A stretch of 64,000 nt of DNA, taken from contig JAHCHG010000006.1 in assembly GCA_026129865.1 (NCBI GenBank), forward strand, positions 186,001-250,000, in the 5' to 3' direction. The position numbers were made by a program, and so were the translations under genes. The DNA comes from Pyrinomonadaceae bacterium (GTDB taxonomy: Bacteria > Acidobacteriota > Blastocatellia > Pyrinomonadales > Pyrinomonadaceae). Shown here piece by piece: positions 42,576 to 51,463 of this stretch. The notes below the pieces were generated by a model, which ran no database searches, was not told where the DNA came from, and saw nothing but the letters and a program-made list of their open reading frames with translations. Each line of letters opens with the position of its first letter. Within the stretch, counting starts at the first letter, position 1.

Positions 42576-43292
42576 ATGGAATTAAACGATAAAGTTGCGA
42601 TAATCACGGGTGGTTCAAAGGGCATCGGGTATGCGATCGTCGAAGCGATCTTGAAAAACGGCGGGACGGCGTTTATTTGCGCACGCGACCGCGGGGAACT
42701 CAAAACAGCCATAGAATCCTTAAGCGAATTCGGCAGAGTCGACGGCGAGATCTGCGATGTCAGAAGCGAATCGCAGGTAAAAATGATGCTCGACGAAGCC
42801 GTCCGAAAGTTCGGCGGCGTCGACATTCTGGTAAACAATGCCGGCGTCGGGTTTATGGGCGAAACGGTGGAAGAAATGGCGCCGGAAAAATTTGTTCAAA
42901 CCCTGGAAACCAATCTTTTCGGCGTTTTTTACGCGTGTCATCACGCAGTTCCTCTTATAAAGAAACGCGGCGGCGGCTATATTTTCAACATATCAAGTCT
43001 TGCGGGACAAAATGCTCATCCAAAAATGGCGGCGTATAATGCGTCGAAATTCGGACTCAACGGATTTTCAGAAGCCCTGATGCAGGAAGTTCGCCAGGAC
43101 GACATAAAGGTAAGCTATATCTGCCCCGGTTCGGTAAACACATATTTCGGCGGCGATACGCCGGATGAATCGAAATCATGGCAGCTTCAGCCGGCGGACA
43201 TCGCCGAAGTTGTTATCGACCTCTTAAAAATGGACGCGCGAGCGTTGCCGAGCAAGGTCGAGATCAGACCGAGCAAGCCGCCGAAGAAATAA
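42576..43292 (+). CDS. Short-chain dehydrogenase/reductase
   Basis: 238 residues. Cofactor motif T11-G-G-S-K-G-I-G18, N-N-A-G near 87-90, catalytic S140 or S141, Y154 and K158 (Y-N-A-S-K). This is the classical SDR family, and similarity in style to 3-oxoacyl-ACP reductases is high, but many other alcohol/ketone substrates are possible. R37 after strand 2 suggests NADP(H). Cytoplasmic. It follows the exported triplet by 39 bases on the same strand. Confidence 0.92.
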   Translation: MELNDKVAIITGGSKGIGYAIVEAILKNGGTAFICARDRGELKTAIESLSEFGRVDGEICDVRSESQVKMMLDEAVRKFGGVDILVNNAGVGFMGETVEEMAPEKFVQTLETNLFGVFYACHHAVPLIKKRGGGYIFNISSLAGQNAHPKMAAYNASKFGLNGFSEALMQEVRQDDIKVSYICPGSVNTYFGGDTPDESKSWQLQPADIAEVVIDLLKMDARALPSKVEIRPSKPPKK

Positions 43293-43312
43293 CAATATAA
43301 AATTAAAGGAAT

Positions 43313-44293
43313 ATGAAAATTACGATCACTCTAATCGCACTCATTCATCTGTGTTTGATCGGCGCCGCGGCGCAGACCGGCGACCAGAACGAGCTAAACC
43401 GGCTAAACGTCGAAACCGTTGAAAGATTTAAGAACGGCGATCACAAGGCTGCGCAAAAGACGGCTGAAGCCGCGCTGAAGCTTTCGATCGAACTTAACGG
43501 TCTCGGCGACAGCAAAACCGCCGACGCGTTTTATAATCTGGCGCAGATCCACAAGGTACGCGAAAATCACGGCGCGGCGGTATTTAATTACAAAAAGGCG
43601 CTTGAAATTTACGAACGCGACGCGGGACGTTTCGACGAAAGAATAATAAAACTCTACGATTCGCTGGTCGCAACGCTTGCGGTCGATTCGAAGAAAACCG
43701 AAGCCGAACGTTATTTGAATAAACTTCTCGAATCCGCCGAGAACAAATACGGCGCTGAAAGCAGAGAGCTTTTGAAATACCGAATCGCGGCGCGAGATTT
43801 TTATATTTATTCCAAGCAGCCGGAAAAGGCTGAGGAATTTTTTGTAACAATCTTAAAATCATCAGCGGCAATTTACGGCACCGAAAGTCCCGAGGTGGAA
43901 AAAGTGCTCAGCGATTTCGAATTCTTCGCGATGAGTTTTCCCGGTACCGAGGGGTTTGAGAAAAACCTTGAGTTTCGGCGAATTCTGCCCGGCAAACTGC
44001 CTGCTTCCGAAGATGGATTAGGCTCCAAGACGATCAACGGCGGAGTAATTAATGGAAAAGCGATTTCGCTTGTAAGTCCGAGATTGCCTTATGCGCCGGG
44101 TTACCGCGGCTCGGTTTCCGTCCAGGTCTTGATCGATGAAAACGGTAAGGTTGTGAATGCAAAGGCGATCAGCAAGGGCGACCCCGTTATCGCACAAGCC
44201 TGTGAAGAAGCAGCACTGCGGTCGCGGTTCCAACCGACCGAACTAAACGGACAAAAGGTAAAGGTCAGCGGAATAATTACCTATGCTTACTGA
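43313..44293 (+). CDS. Exported TPR protein with C-terminal TonB domain
   Basis: 326 residues. A signal peptide or short anchor at 1-21 (ending 'GAAAQT'), tetratricopeptide-like helices over about 25-195 ('ADAFYNLAQIHKVRENHGAAVFNYKKALEIY'), and a TonB C-terminal domain at about 240-326: 'SVSVQVLIDENGKVVNAKAISKGDPVIAQACEEAALRSRFQPT' (interrupted) is the standard PF03544 pattern. It lacks the Pro-rich spacer of a classical TonB. It could couple ExbB/D energy to receptors, or be a periplasmic adaptor. It starts 20 bases after the SDR gene. Confidence 0.88.
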   Translation: MKITITLIALIHLCLIGAAAQTGDQNELNRLNVETVERFKNGDHKAAQKTAEAALKLSIELNGLGDSKTADAFYNLAQIHKVRENHGAAVFNYKKALEIYERDAGRFDERIIKLYDSLVATLAVDSKKTEAERYLNKLLESAENKYGAESRELLKYRIAARDFYIYSKQPEKAEEFFVTILKSSAAIYGTESPEVEKVLSDFEFFAMSFPGTEGFEKNLEFRRILPGKLPASEDGLGSKTINGGVINGKAISLVSPRLPYAPGYRGSVSVQVLIDENGKVVNAKAISKGDPVIAQACEEAALRSRFQPTELNGQKVKVSGIITYAY

Positions 44294-44351
44294 GACAGGA
44301 TGTAGGAAATAATTTTATGTTTGCGGCGGCTGTCGATGTATTCGAACCGAT

Positions 44352-44691
44352 GGCAGAAACGCGACCGCCAGGGAGCGTGCTGTTGATTCTTTTTGCTATC
44401 GTTTCTTGAGTTTAGAGAGATCAAGGGTGCGGACGGTTCTCGGGGGCAATTATCTATTGCGGTGCGAGAGTTTTGGCACGCTCCCTGGCGGTCGCGTTTC
44501 AGCCCTTAATTCTTCGAATTTTCGACGTCAAGAAAGGCAGAAACGCGACCGCTAGGGAGCGTGCTGTTGATTCTTATTACGATCGTTTCTTGAGTTTAGA
44601 GAGATGCAAGAGTCGCGGACGTTCTTATGCGGCAATTATCTTTTGCGATGCGAGAGTTTTGGCACGCTCCCTAACGGTCGCGTCTCAGCCC
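44352..44691. repeat. Second cluster of GGCACGCTCCC/GGGAGCGTGC elements
   Basis: Two units about 184 bases apart. Each opens with GGCAGAAACGCGACCGC...GGGAGCGTGC (44352, 44536) and closes with GGCACGCTCCC...GGTCGCGT-TC-AGCCC (44475, 44661). The arms are reverse complements about 30 bases long and the interior is conserved ('gttgattcttnttncnatcgtttcttgagtttagagagat'). It is the same element as in 37202-37900. The 44294-44786 gap has no gene. Confidence 0.88.
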
Positions 44692-44786
44692 TTTATTCTT
44701 CGAACTTCCGCATATAAACAGATTTAATAAATTACCAACAAAAATCTAAACAATGCGCATTGCTGAACAGGGCTTAGTTTTCGCAT

Positions 44787-47570
44787 TTATGCGCTCAACC
44801 GTTTTATCGCGTCGACTAGATATGCGTCCTCAAACGGTTTCGACAAATATTCCGAAACGCCGAGTTCGACGGCTTTCATTCTGTGTTTTTCGCCGGCGCG
44901 GGATGTGATCATGACAACCGGAATATGTTTCAGCTTGTCGTTTCGCTTTAGCGACGCGAGCAGTTCATATCCGTCCATCTGCGGCATTTCAACGTCGGTT
45001 AAAATAACGCACGGAAGTTCACGCGAATTCTGCAGAATTTCGAGAGCCTCCAATCCGTCTTTTGCGACGACCGGCAGCCAATCGGCATTTTTGATAACTT
45101 TCGAGGTTAGATGGCGCACGCTCGGGCTGTCGTCGACGATCATCACGCTGGTCTGCGGTTTTATCTCGATCTCCGTCTGAATGACCGGCTTTTTCGCGTT
45201 CAGATTTCTCGTCGTCAGCAGATACATGAGATCCAGAACCGGAACGACGCTGCCGTCCCCGAGAATCGTTGCGCCGAGAAGTTCCGACATCGATTTCAGC
45301 GGATTGCCCAAAGGTTTGACGGCGATCTCTTCAGGTCGAAGAATTTGATCGACGATCATTGCGCAAGGTTTTTCGCTGGTTTCAATAAGAAGCAGCGGCA
45401 CATTTTCTGCGTTTGTAACCGGAATTGAAGGCATGCCGAGCATTTCGCTCAGATGAACGACGCGGTAAACGGTATCACCAAGCTGAATCGAACGTTCACG
45501 CGTAACTTTGTTCAAATATTCCGTCGGACATTCGCAGATATGTTTGACCAGACGAAGCGGAAACGCAAACGTTTGCTTATCGGCTTTGACAAGCAAAGCG
45601 CGCGTAACGGCAAGCGCCATCGGCATTCTGATCGTAAAAGTTGAGCCTTTCTGCGGCTCGGTATGGATCAAAACCGTGCCTTGATGTCGTTGGATCTGCG
45701 TTTTGACGATGTTCATCCCGACGCCGCGTCCGGAAACGTAATTTACGTCCTCGGCGGTCGTGAGACCGGGAAGAAAGATCAGCGAAAGCGCATCTTCGTC
45801 GCTCATTTCTAACGCTTCTTCATTCGTCAAAAATCCTTTTTCGACCGCTTTCGATTTCAACACGGAAGCCGAAATTCCGCGACCGTCATCGCTGATGGTA
45901 ACGACGATATGCGTTCCTTCGCTGACCGCGCGGATAACGATGCGACCCGATTCGGGTTTTCCGACCAAGCGGCGCGTTTCCGGTGCCTCGACGCCGTGTG
46001 CTATCGCATTTCGGATGACGTGAAGCAGCGGTTCGACGAGTGAATCGAGGATTTGCGTGTCGACTTCAAGATTTTCACCTTCTATCGAAAGTTCGGCAAA
46101 TTTGCCCTCTTCTTCGGCGGTTACGCGAACCGTCCGCTGCAGACGCGGAAGGAGCGAACCGAATTTAACCATTCTTAGACGTAAAAGTTTTTCCTGCATT
46201 TCATCGATCAAACCGCGCTGTGTGTCGAACAAAGTTTCGAAATTGCTTTGCAGAATATCGAGCTTGTAGTTGATCGCAGCCGTATCAGCCGTCGTTTCAA
46301 TCAGTTCGCGAGTCGTTTGGTTAAAATCGGTGTAATTGTCAAATTCCAGCGAATCGAACGAATTTGCGTCGGAAACGGAGGTTTGGCTGAACCGCGAAGG
46401 GAAATTACCAAAACCCGTGATCTGCGGCTGAGTTCGCATTCGAGAATTATTCGCGGCAAGCAGATCAGCCTGAAAATCGGTTTCGAGCTTGGTTGTTGAC
46501 GTTTGCAGACGACGCGTTGAATTGCTGAGTTCGGCGATCTGCTGTTCGAGTTCGGAAAGTCTCTGTTCAAATACCGAGCGGTTGATGACCATTCCGCTGA
46601 CGATCTTGACAAGGTCGTCGAGTTTTTCAAGCGACACGCGGACGATCGAACGGGTTTGATTAGCCGAAACCTGGGGCGTCGGTTCGCCGGATTCGACAGG
46701 AGCGGGAACTTCGCGTTTCTCGATAACCGGGACTTCGACATTTGTCGATTGTCCGGTCAGCATCGCCATTATGCTTTCGAACGTTTTGTAAATATTTTGA
46801 ACCTTTTCGCTGGATTCCGGCGATGTTTCGCTGATCGTAAGCGATCGGAAACAATCGGTTGCGCTCGAAAGAAAATCAAAGATCAAACGGCTGCCTTCAA
46901 TGTTGTTGTCCGATATGTGATCGAGAAGATCTTCTACCTTATGCGCCGTTTCGGAAAGCTTTTTCAGACCGACGATGCCCGCAGAGCCTTTCAGCGTGTG
47001 CGCGTTGCGGCGAATTTCAAGCAATGCTTCGCGGTTGTTCGGCGCATTTTCGAGAAGGTCGAGATTGGCGTTGATATTTACCAGCAGATCGTCCGCTTCG
47101 ACGGCAAAGATCTCGAGCATTTCCTCGTCGATCTCAAATTCTTCAAAGCTGTCGAACGAATCTTCCGTAGACCTTTCGTTTTCGTCGGCGCCGACCTGGA
47201 GCGTATCGAACGATTCGTCGACAAAATCGGCTATGCTGTCCGGAAAATCATCGACGCTGAAAAGAAGCTGAGCGATCGCTTCTTCAAGTTCGGAAAGTTT
47301 ATCCAGCAGATATCGCGACTGTTCGTCGGAAATAGGGCTTTTTGAAACGGAGAACAGTTTGAGTTCGCGTTCGAGTTCGCCGGCGACATTTTCGATCGGG
47401 GAAAGTTCGATCATCGCGGCGGCGTTCTTGATCGTTTGAATATGAGTTAAAGAAGTTTTCAGTTCGGAATTTCCGTTCACTTCCTGAGTGCTTACCAAAA
47501 TTCCACTGCGGATGGAGGGCAAATAACTCTCTACTTCTTCTATAAATCCCTGCAATAATGTGTTGTCCAT
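44787..47570 (-). CDS. Hybrid CheA-type histidine kinase with receiver domain
   Basis: 927 residues. The first Hpt-like helical bundle (1-110) is degenerate: the phospho-His position is Q45 in I-Q-T-I-K. A second Hpt carries H191 (A-H-T-L-K-G-S-A-G). After a Pro/Glu linker come a CheA dimerisation region (about 310-460), HATPase with 'LLHVIRNAIAHGVEAPETR' and 'ISDDGRGIS', a CheW-like regulatory domain (about 650-780) and a C-terminal receiver with D859 (T-D-V-E-M-P). This is the PilL/ChpA-like arrangement. It would phosphorylate the receiver proteins in response to the two MCPs encoded upstream. Last gene of the unit; 79 bases after the MCP. Confidence 0.95.
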   Translation of the reverse strand: MDNTLLQGFIEEVESYLPSIRSGILVSTQEVNGNSELKTSLTHIQTIKNAAAMIELSPIENVAGELERELKLFSVSKSPISDEQSRYLLDKLSELEEAIAQLLFSVDDFPDSIADFVDESFDTLQVGADENERSTEDSFDSFEEFEIDEEMLEIFAVEADDLLVNINANLDLLENAPNNREALLEIRRNAHTLKGSAGIVGLKKLSETAHKVEDLLDHISDNNIEGSRLIFDFLSSATDCFRSLTISETSPESSEKVQNIYKTFESIMAMLTGQSTNVEVPVIEKREVPAPVESGEPTPQVSANQTRSIVRVSLEKLDDLVKIVSGMVINRSVFEQRLSELEQQIAELSNSTRRLQTSTTKLETDFQADLLAANNSRMRTQPQITGFGNFPSRFSQTSVSDANSFDSLEFDNYTDFNQTTRELIETTADTAAINYKLDILQSNFETLFDTQRGLIDEMQEKLLRLRMVKFGSLLPRLQRTVRVTAEEEGKFAELSIEGENLEVDTQILDSLVEPLLHVIRNAIAHGVEAPETRRLVGKPESGRIVIRAVSEGTHIVVTISDDGRGISASVLKSKAVEKGFLTNEEALEMSDEDALSLIFLPGLTTAEDVNYVSGRGVGMNIVKTQIQRHQGTVLIHTEPQKGSTFTIRMPMALAVTRALLVKADKQTFAFPLRLVKHICECPTEYLNKVTRERSIQLGDTVYRVVHLSEMLGMPSIPVTNAENVPLLLIETSEKPCAMIVDQILRPEEIAVKPLGNPLKSMSELLGATILGDGSVVPVLDLMYLLTTRNLNAKKPVIQTEIEIKPQTSVMIVDDSPSVRHLTSKVIKNADWLPVVAKDGLEALEILQNSRELPCVILTDVEMPQMDGYELLASLKRNDKLKHIPVVMITSRAGEKHRMKAVELGVSEYLSKPFEDAYLVDAIKRLSA

Positions 47571-47649
47571 AAAATTGAATGGCGTTTGTTAGGGAGAACT
47601 GATGGGGTAGATCGAATCAACAAAAACGTTCCGGTTGTGAGTGAAAGTT

Positions 47650-49173
47650 TTAGTTGACGTATGAATTACCGCCGGCATTGAGCGGTTTTCGTGGAAGATT
47701 TTTGTCTTCCGGAAGTTTGAACGGAGCGATCGAACCGCGGAGTTCGTCCGAAAGCGCAACCAGCATTTTTACCGAATCCGCCGCGCGGTTCGATCCGACG
47801 TTGACGAGTTCGGTAACTTTTGAAATGTTCGACATCGCGTTTGAAATATCTTCAGCACTTGTCGCCTGGCGTTTGGCGGACTCGGAAATTGATTGGATAA
47901 GCTCCGCGAGCCGGGTCGAAACCTGTTCGATCTCGACAAGCGCGCTTCCGGCTTTGTCGGCTAGGGTCGAACCGACGACTACTTCATGGATCGTTTCTTC
48001 CATCGAAGCGACTACTTCTTTCGTTTCAAACTGGATCGTTCGCGTCAGATTTGCGATCTGCTGAGTCATTCGATTTGAGCGTTCGGCAAGTCTTTCAACT
48101 TCCTCAGCTACGAATCCGAAACCGATGCCCGCTTCGCCGGCGGCTGACGCTTGAAGCGAAGCATTGAGCGCGAGCAGACTCGTTCTGTCCGAGAGGTCGT
48201 CGATCATTTGCACGATCTGGCTGATCTCCTGTGAACGTTCGCCAAGCTTTTTGATACGTTTGGCGGTTTCCTGCACCTGATTGCGGATACCGTTCATTGC
48301 GTTAATATTGTCCTGCATCGCCTTCGATCCGTAGCGCGCGTTGTTTAACGAATCGCCGGCAACCTGTGCAGACAGCGATGCGTTGTTCGAAACTTCCTGA
48401 ATCTGGATCGCCATATTCGAGATGGCAGCAGTCGTCCGCGTGATCTGCGAAGCCTGCGCCTCGCTTCCTTTTGCGAGCTGTTCGGTGGTGTCGTTGATCG
48501 AATTTGCCGAAGAACTGACCTGAAACGTTACGTCCTTTACCTGTTTGATCAGCGAACGAAGCTCTTTTGTCATGTGGTTGAAGGCTTCGGCGATCTCGCC
48601 GGTCATTTCGGAGGAAACCTCAGCCTGAACGGTCAGATCGCCTTCGGCAACTTCGGAAACTTCGCGCAAAAGTTTAAGAATAGCGTGCTGAAGACGATCG
48701 CGTTCTTCTTCTGTCTGAACGAGTAGTCGAAGTTTATCGATCATGTTCTGCAGAGACTTTCCGAAAACGTCGGTTTCGGATCGAAGTGCGACCGTTACCG
48801 AAAGATCTCCGGTCGCGATCTGATCGACCTTCAAAGCCTTGCTATGGAGATAATCCGAAATTTCCCGAAGCGACAGGATCAGATCGCTGCCCGGTTCGAT
48901 ATCTTCGCCGAGCAGTTCGCCGTTCGCTATCTGATGAGCCAGTTCCGATGCTTCGGATAACTGGCGGTTAGATTTGAAGTTTGCAACGGTCAACGCTGCG
49001 AGCGAAAAAACTCCAAGAATGGCGCCGACGACAATGCAGGCGGCACCGCTCAGCTGCACAGCGCTTTTGTTCACGAATGCCGCAGCGGTCATAACGCCGC
49101 CGGCAATGAGTAGAAAGATCGCGAGGAGCGAAGTAAGTTTTGTGATCAGATTTAAGAGCAAATTTTGCTGCAT
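47650..49173 (-). CDS. Methyl-accepting chemotaxis protein, PilJ-like
   Basis: 507 residues, GAGGAT before the ATG. Two helices at about 10-70 are separated by almost no periplasmic part, so it probably senses through the membrane or cytoplasm. HAMP-like segments follow ('SELAHQIANGEL', 'DQIATGDLSVTV', 'VSEVAEGDLTVQ'). The signalling tip 'SDRTSLLALNASLQASAAGEAGIGFGFVAEEVERLAERS' (interrupted) is canonical. Second MCP of the unit, 18 bases after the first one. No CheR or CheB is encoded here, so adaptation by methylation would need genes elsewhere. Confidence 0.94.
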   Translation of the reverse strand: MQQNLLLNLITKLTSLLAIFLLIAGGVMTAAAFVNKSAVQLSGAACIVVGAILGVFSLAALTVANFKSNRQLSEASELAHQIANGELLGEDIEPGSDLILSLREISDYLHSKALKVDQIATGDLSVTVALRSETDVFGKSLQNMIDKLRLLVQTEEERDRLQHAILKLLREVSEVAEGDLTVQAEVSSEMTGEIAEAFNHMTKELRSLIKQVKDVTFQVSSSANSINDTTEQLAKGSEAQASQITRTTAAISNMAIQIQEVSNNASLSAQVAGDSLNNARYGSKAMQDNINAMNGIRNQVQETAKRIKKLGERSQEISQIVQMIDDLSDRTSLLALNASLQASAAGEAGIGFGFVAEEVERLAERSNRMTQQIANLTRTIQFETKEVVASMEETIHEVVVGSTLADKAGSALVEIEQVSTRLAELIQSISESAKRQATSAEDISNAMSNISKVTELVNVGSNRAADSVKMLVALSDELRGSIAPFKLPEDKNLPRKPLNAGGNSYVN

Positions 49174-49191
49174 TTGGTTATCCTCGGAAAA

Positions 49192-50760
49192 TTACGTTGC
49201 AAATGTCGTTTCAAACTGCGGAGCTTCAAGCGGTTCGGTTTCTTCCATTTCAGCCGTGATCTGCTGCTTCGCTGGTGATTTAAAGCCTTCGACCGAAAAT
49301 TGGAGATTTTGCAGAGAATTTGATGCGGATTTTATCTTCGTTTCGGTCTGACGGAGCATTTCTACGATGTTTTCGTTTTCGCTGATCGATTGCGAAAATG
49401 TCGCGAACGCCTGATCGGTTTCTTCGGATTTTTCTTCGGAAATTGCGAAGATCTTTGCCTGCAGATTGAGAATCGTACCGACGTATTTTTCGAGCTCGCT
49501 CAAGGCATCGCCGGTTTCGATCGCAAATTTTGAAAGATTTGCGACCTCACCGACAGTTTTTTGCAGCGATCGTTCGACTTCGTTGATCTCGGCGGTGATC
49601 GTTTTGTTGATCTGCGAAACGTGCTTTTTAGAATTTTCCGCGCGGGTTGCAAGCCGTTCGACCTCCTCTTCGAGGATCGCAAATCGTTTTCCTTGTTCCG
49701 TAACTTCGCCTGCCTGGATCGACGCGTTAAGTGCGATCATATTCGTCCGCTGCGCCAGATCGCCGACTGCTTTTGCGACCTTTCCGATCTCCTGCGAACG
49801 TTCGTTCAAACGCCCGATCTTGCGGACGCATTCCTGCAAAAGTTTTCGAAGCTCGCCGACTGCCGCCAGGTTTTCCTGCGCCGTGTTCGATCCGTTTCTG
49901 GCTTTTTCGATCGACGATTTTGCGGAAACCACCGATCCGGCAAGCTCGGCGACAATGCGCTGAACGCTTTTCGGAATCTGGCTCAGAGGAAGCTGCGCCT
50001 GCGTCATTTTATACGCCGTCAGTTCGCTCTGTTCGATCATCATTCCGATAAGGCGCTGTGAGTCAGATGTCGAATCCTGCGCCAGGTGCGAATAATTTCG
50101 AACCGTTTCGCTCAACATGCTGATCTGATCAAGAAGGTAGCGAAGTGTTTCGGAAATTTCCTTTGTCTGTTCAATTCCTTCGGAGATCTCAACCGAAAAA
50201 TTGCCGTCTTTTACATTTGAAGTTTCCGAACTCATTCGCGCGAGCGCCGATTCGAGCCGTTCGAGTTCCTGTTTTGCATTGATAGATTCGGTCACTTTTG
50301 CGAGGAGCTTCTTAAATGAGTTGCTTAAACGGTCCGAATTTTCGAGCGGCGCGAGTGCAACGTTAAGGTTTCCGTTCGCTACCTTGTCCATCATGCCGAC
50401 AAGGTTTTGGATCTGCAGGTTGTTGCGATGTAGCGATTCTAAAAGCTCATCGGTTTCGGTCGATCCGGAAGTTTTCGGCATACTCGTCGATGAACCGCGT
50501 TCGAGACTTTTTGCCAGCAGAGAAACTTTCTCGATCGGGCTGACGACTTCGTTGGAAAGCCACCATCCGAAGATCATTACGGTAAACGACAAAAACAGGA
50601 ATGGTATGAAAACGGCATAGAACGTTTCTTCTATCACGAACGAAACGCCGAGGTACGAAACCATGCCGAAAGCGCTGATGAAAAACGCCAAAGCGCTGGT
50701 AGCGAGCCAGATCTTGCCTTTCAGCGAATTAAGTAAAGAATTTGCAGATTGTCGAGCCAT
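49192..50760 (-). CDS. Methyl-accepting chemotaxis protein
   Basis: 522 residues, GGAGAACA before the ATG. Two helices (about 15-72) with a tiny loop, HAMP (about 67-150) and signalling domain. The tip 'DLAQRTNMIALNASIQAGEVTEQGKRFAILEEEVERLATRAENS' (interrupted) deviates from the usual A-G-E-x-G-x-G-F: the glycines are replaced by V-T-E-Q, and V-A-x-E-V by I-L-E-E-E-V. It might be a specialised or less active receptor that forms mixed arrays with the neighbour. The pair look like duplicated and diverged PilJ-like receptors. Confidence 0.93.
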   Translation of the reverse strand: MARQSANSLLNSLKGKIWLATSALAFFISAFGMVSYLGVSFVIEETFYAVFIPFLFLSFTVMIFGWWLSNEVVSPIEKVSLLAKSLERGSSTSMPKTSGSTETDELLESLHRNNLQIQNLVGMMDKVANGNLNVALAPLENSDRLSNSFKKLLAKVTESINAKQELERLESALARMSSETSNVKDGNFSVEISEGIEQTKEISETLRYLLDQISMLSETVRNYSHLAQDSTSDSQRLIGMMIEQSELTAYKMTQAQLPLSQIPKSVQRIVAELAGSVVSAKSSIEKARNGSNTAQENLAAVGELRKLLQECVRKIGRLNERSQEIGKVAKAVGDLAQRTNMIALNASIQAGEVTEQGKRFAILEEEVERLATRAENSKKHVSQINKTITAEINEVERSLQKTVGEVANLSKFAIETGDALSELEKYVGTILNLQAKIFAISEEKSEETDQAFATFSQSISENENIVEMLRQTETKIKSASNSLQNLQFSVEGFKSPAKQQITAEMEETEPLEAPQFETTFAT

Positions 50761-50805
50761 ATTGTTCTCCGAAATGTTCCGGTTTGCGGAACCAACCGCT
50801 TTGCG

Positions 50806-51336
50806 CTAAAAGTCGAGAGCGAAAAGTTTCTGCGCGTCGATCAGGTGAATTTCCGATGATTTGTGAGTTGCTTTTGCGTAAACGCCGGGCAGTGCGTGAT
50901 CTGAAAATCGTTCGATCTTGTCGTCGGCGATCGTCACGATCTCGCTGAATTTATCGATAATTACAGCGATCAAAGATGAGTCGGTTTCCGATCGGACAAC
51001 GACCAATTTTGCTTTCGGCGAAACCAAAAGCGCGTCGTTGTTCCAAAGTTTTTGAAGATCGACAACAGAAATAATGTCGCTGCGAAAATTCGTTATCCCG
51101 AGCAGCCACGGCGGTGTGTTCGGCAGCGAAGTGATCGCCAGCGGCTGAAAGATCTCGGCAACCTGACGCGAAGGGATCGCGCATGTGCCGGAATCGATAA
51201 CAAAAACGATAAACTTCTCGCCCTGAACTTCGACCGCCATGTCGTCCGGAAAGAACGGATCGCTCAGGTCAAGCAGATCAAGCGACGAGAGGTCAAATTT
51301 GGCGGAATTTTCGTTTGGAAGTTCGATCATCGTCAT
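50806..51336 (-). CDS. CheW-like coupling protein
   Basis: 176 residues from the ATG at 51336; a TTG at 51393 would add 19 residues, and neither has a clear ribosome site. The CheW domain spans about 35-170: 'KFIVFVIDSGTCAIPSRQVAEIF', 'PPWLLGITNFRSDIISVVDLQ', 'AKLVVVRSE' and 'IAVIIDKFSEIVTIADDKI'. A 30-residue acidic N-terminal extension is present. It should link CheA to the two MCPs (PilI role). Operon position between the TPR-receiver gene and MCPs supports this. Confidence 0.9.
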   Translation of the reverse strand: MTMIELPNENSAKFDLSSLDLLDLSDPFFPDDMAVEVQGEKFIVFVIDSGTCAIPSRQVAEIFQPLAITSLPNTPPWLLGITNFRSDIISVVDLQKLWNNDALLVSPKAKLVVVRSETDSSLIAVIIDKFSEIVTIADDKIERFSDHALPGVYAKATHKSSEIHLIDAQKLFALDF

Positions 51337-51463
51337 AAAGGAATTGCAGATGTGATTGATGAGAGGATTTAGAGAAAATTCAGGGCTTTTCAATCGTCGG
51401 ATGAAATTGCGTTTGATTGAAAAGCCCGATTATTGAGCGCGAATAACTTATTTTCCCGGCAAG

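Noticed and set aside
46656-47345. Plus-strand open frame (229 codons) opposite the CheA gene
   Set aside because: Mirror of the conserved Hpt region; composition typical of antisense frames.
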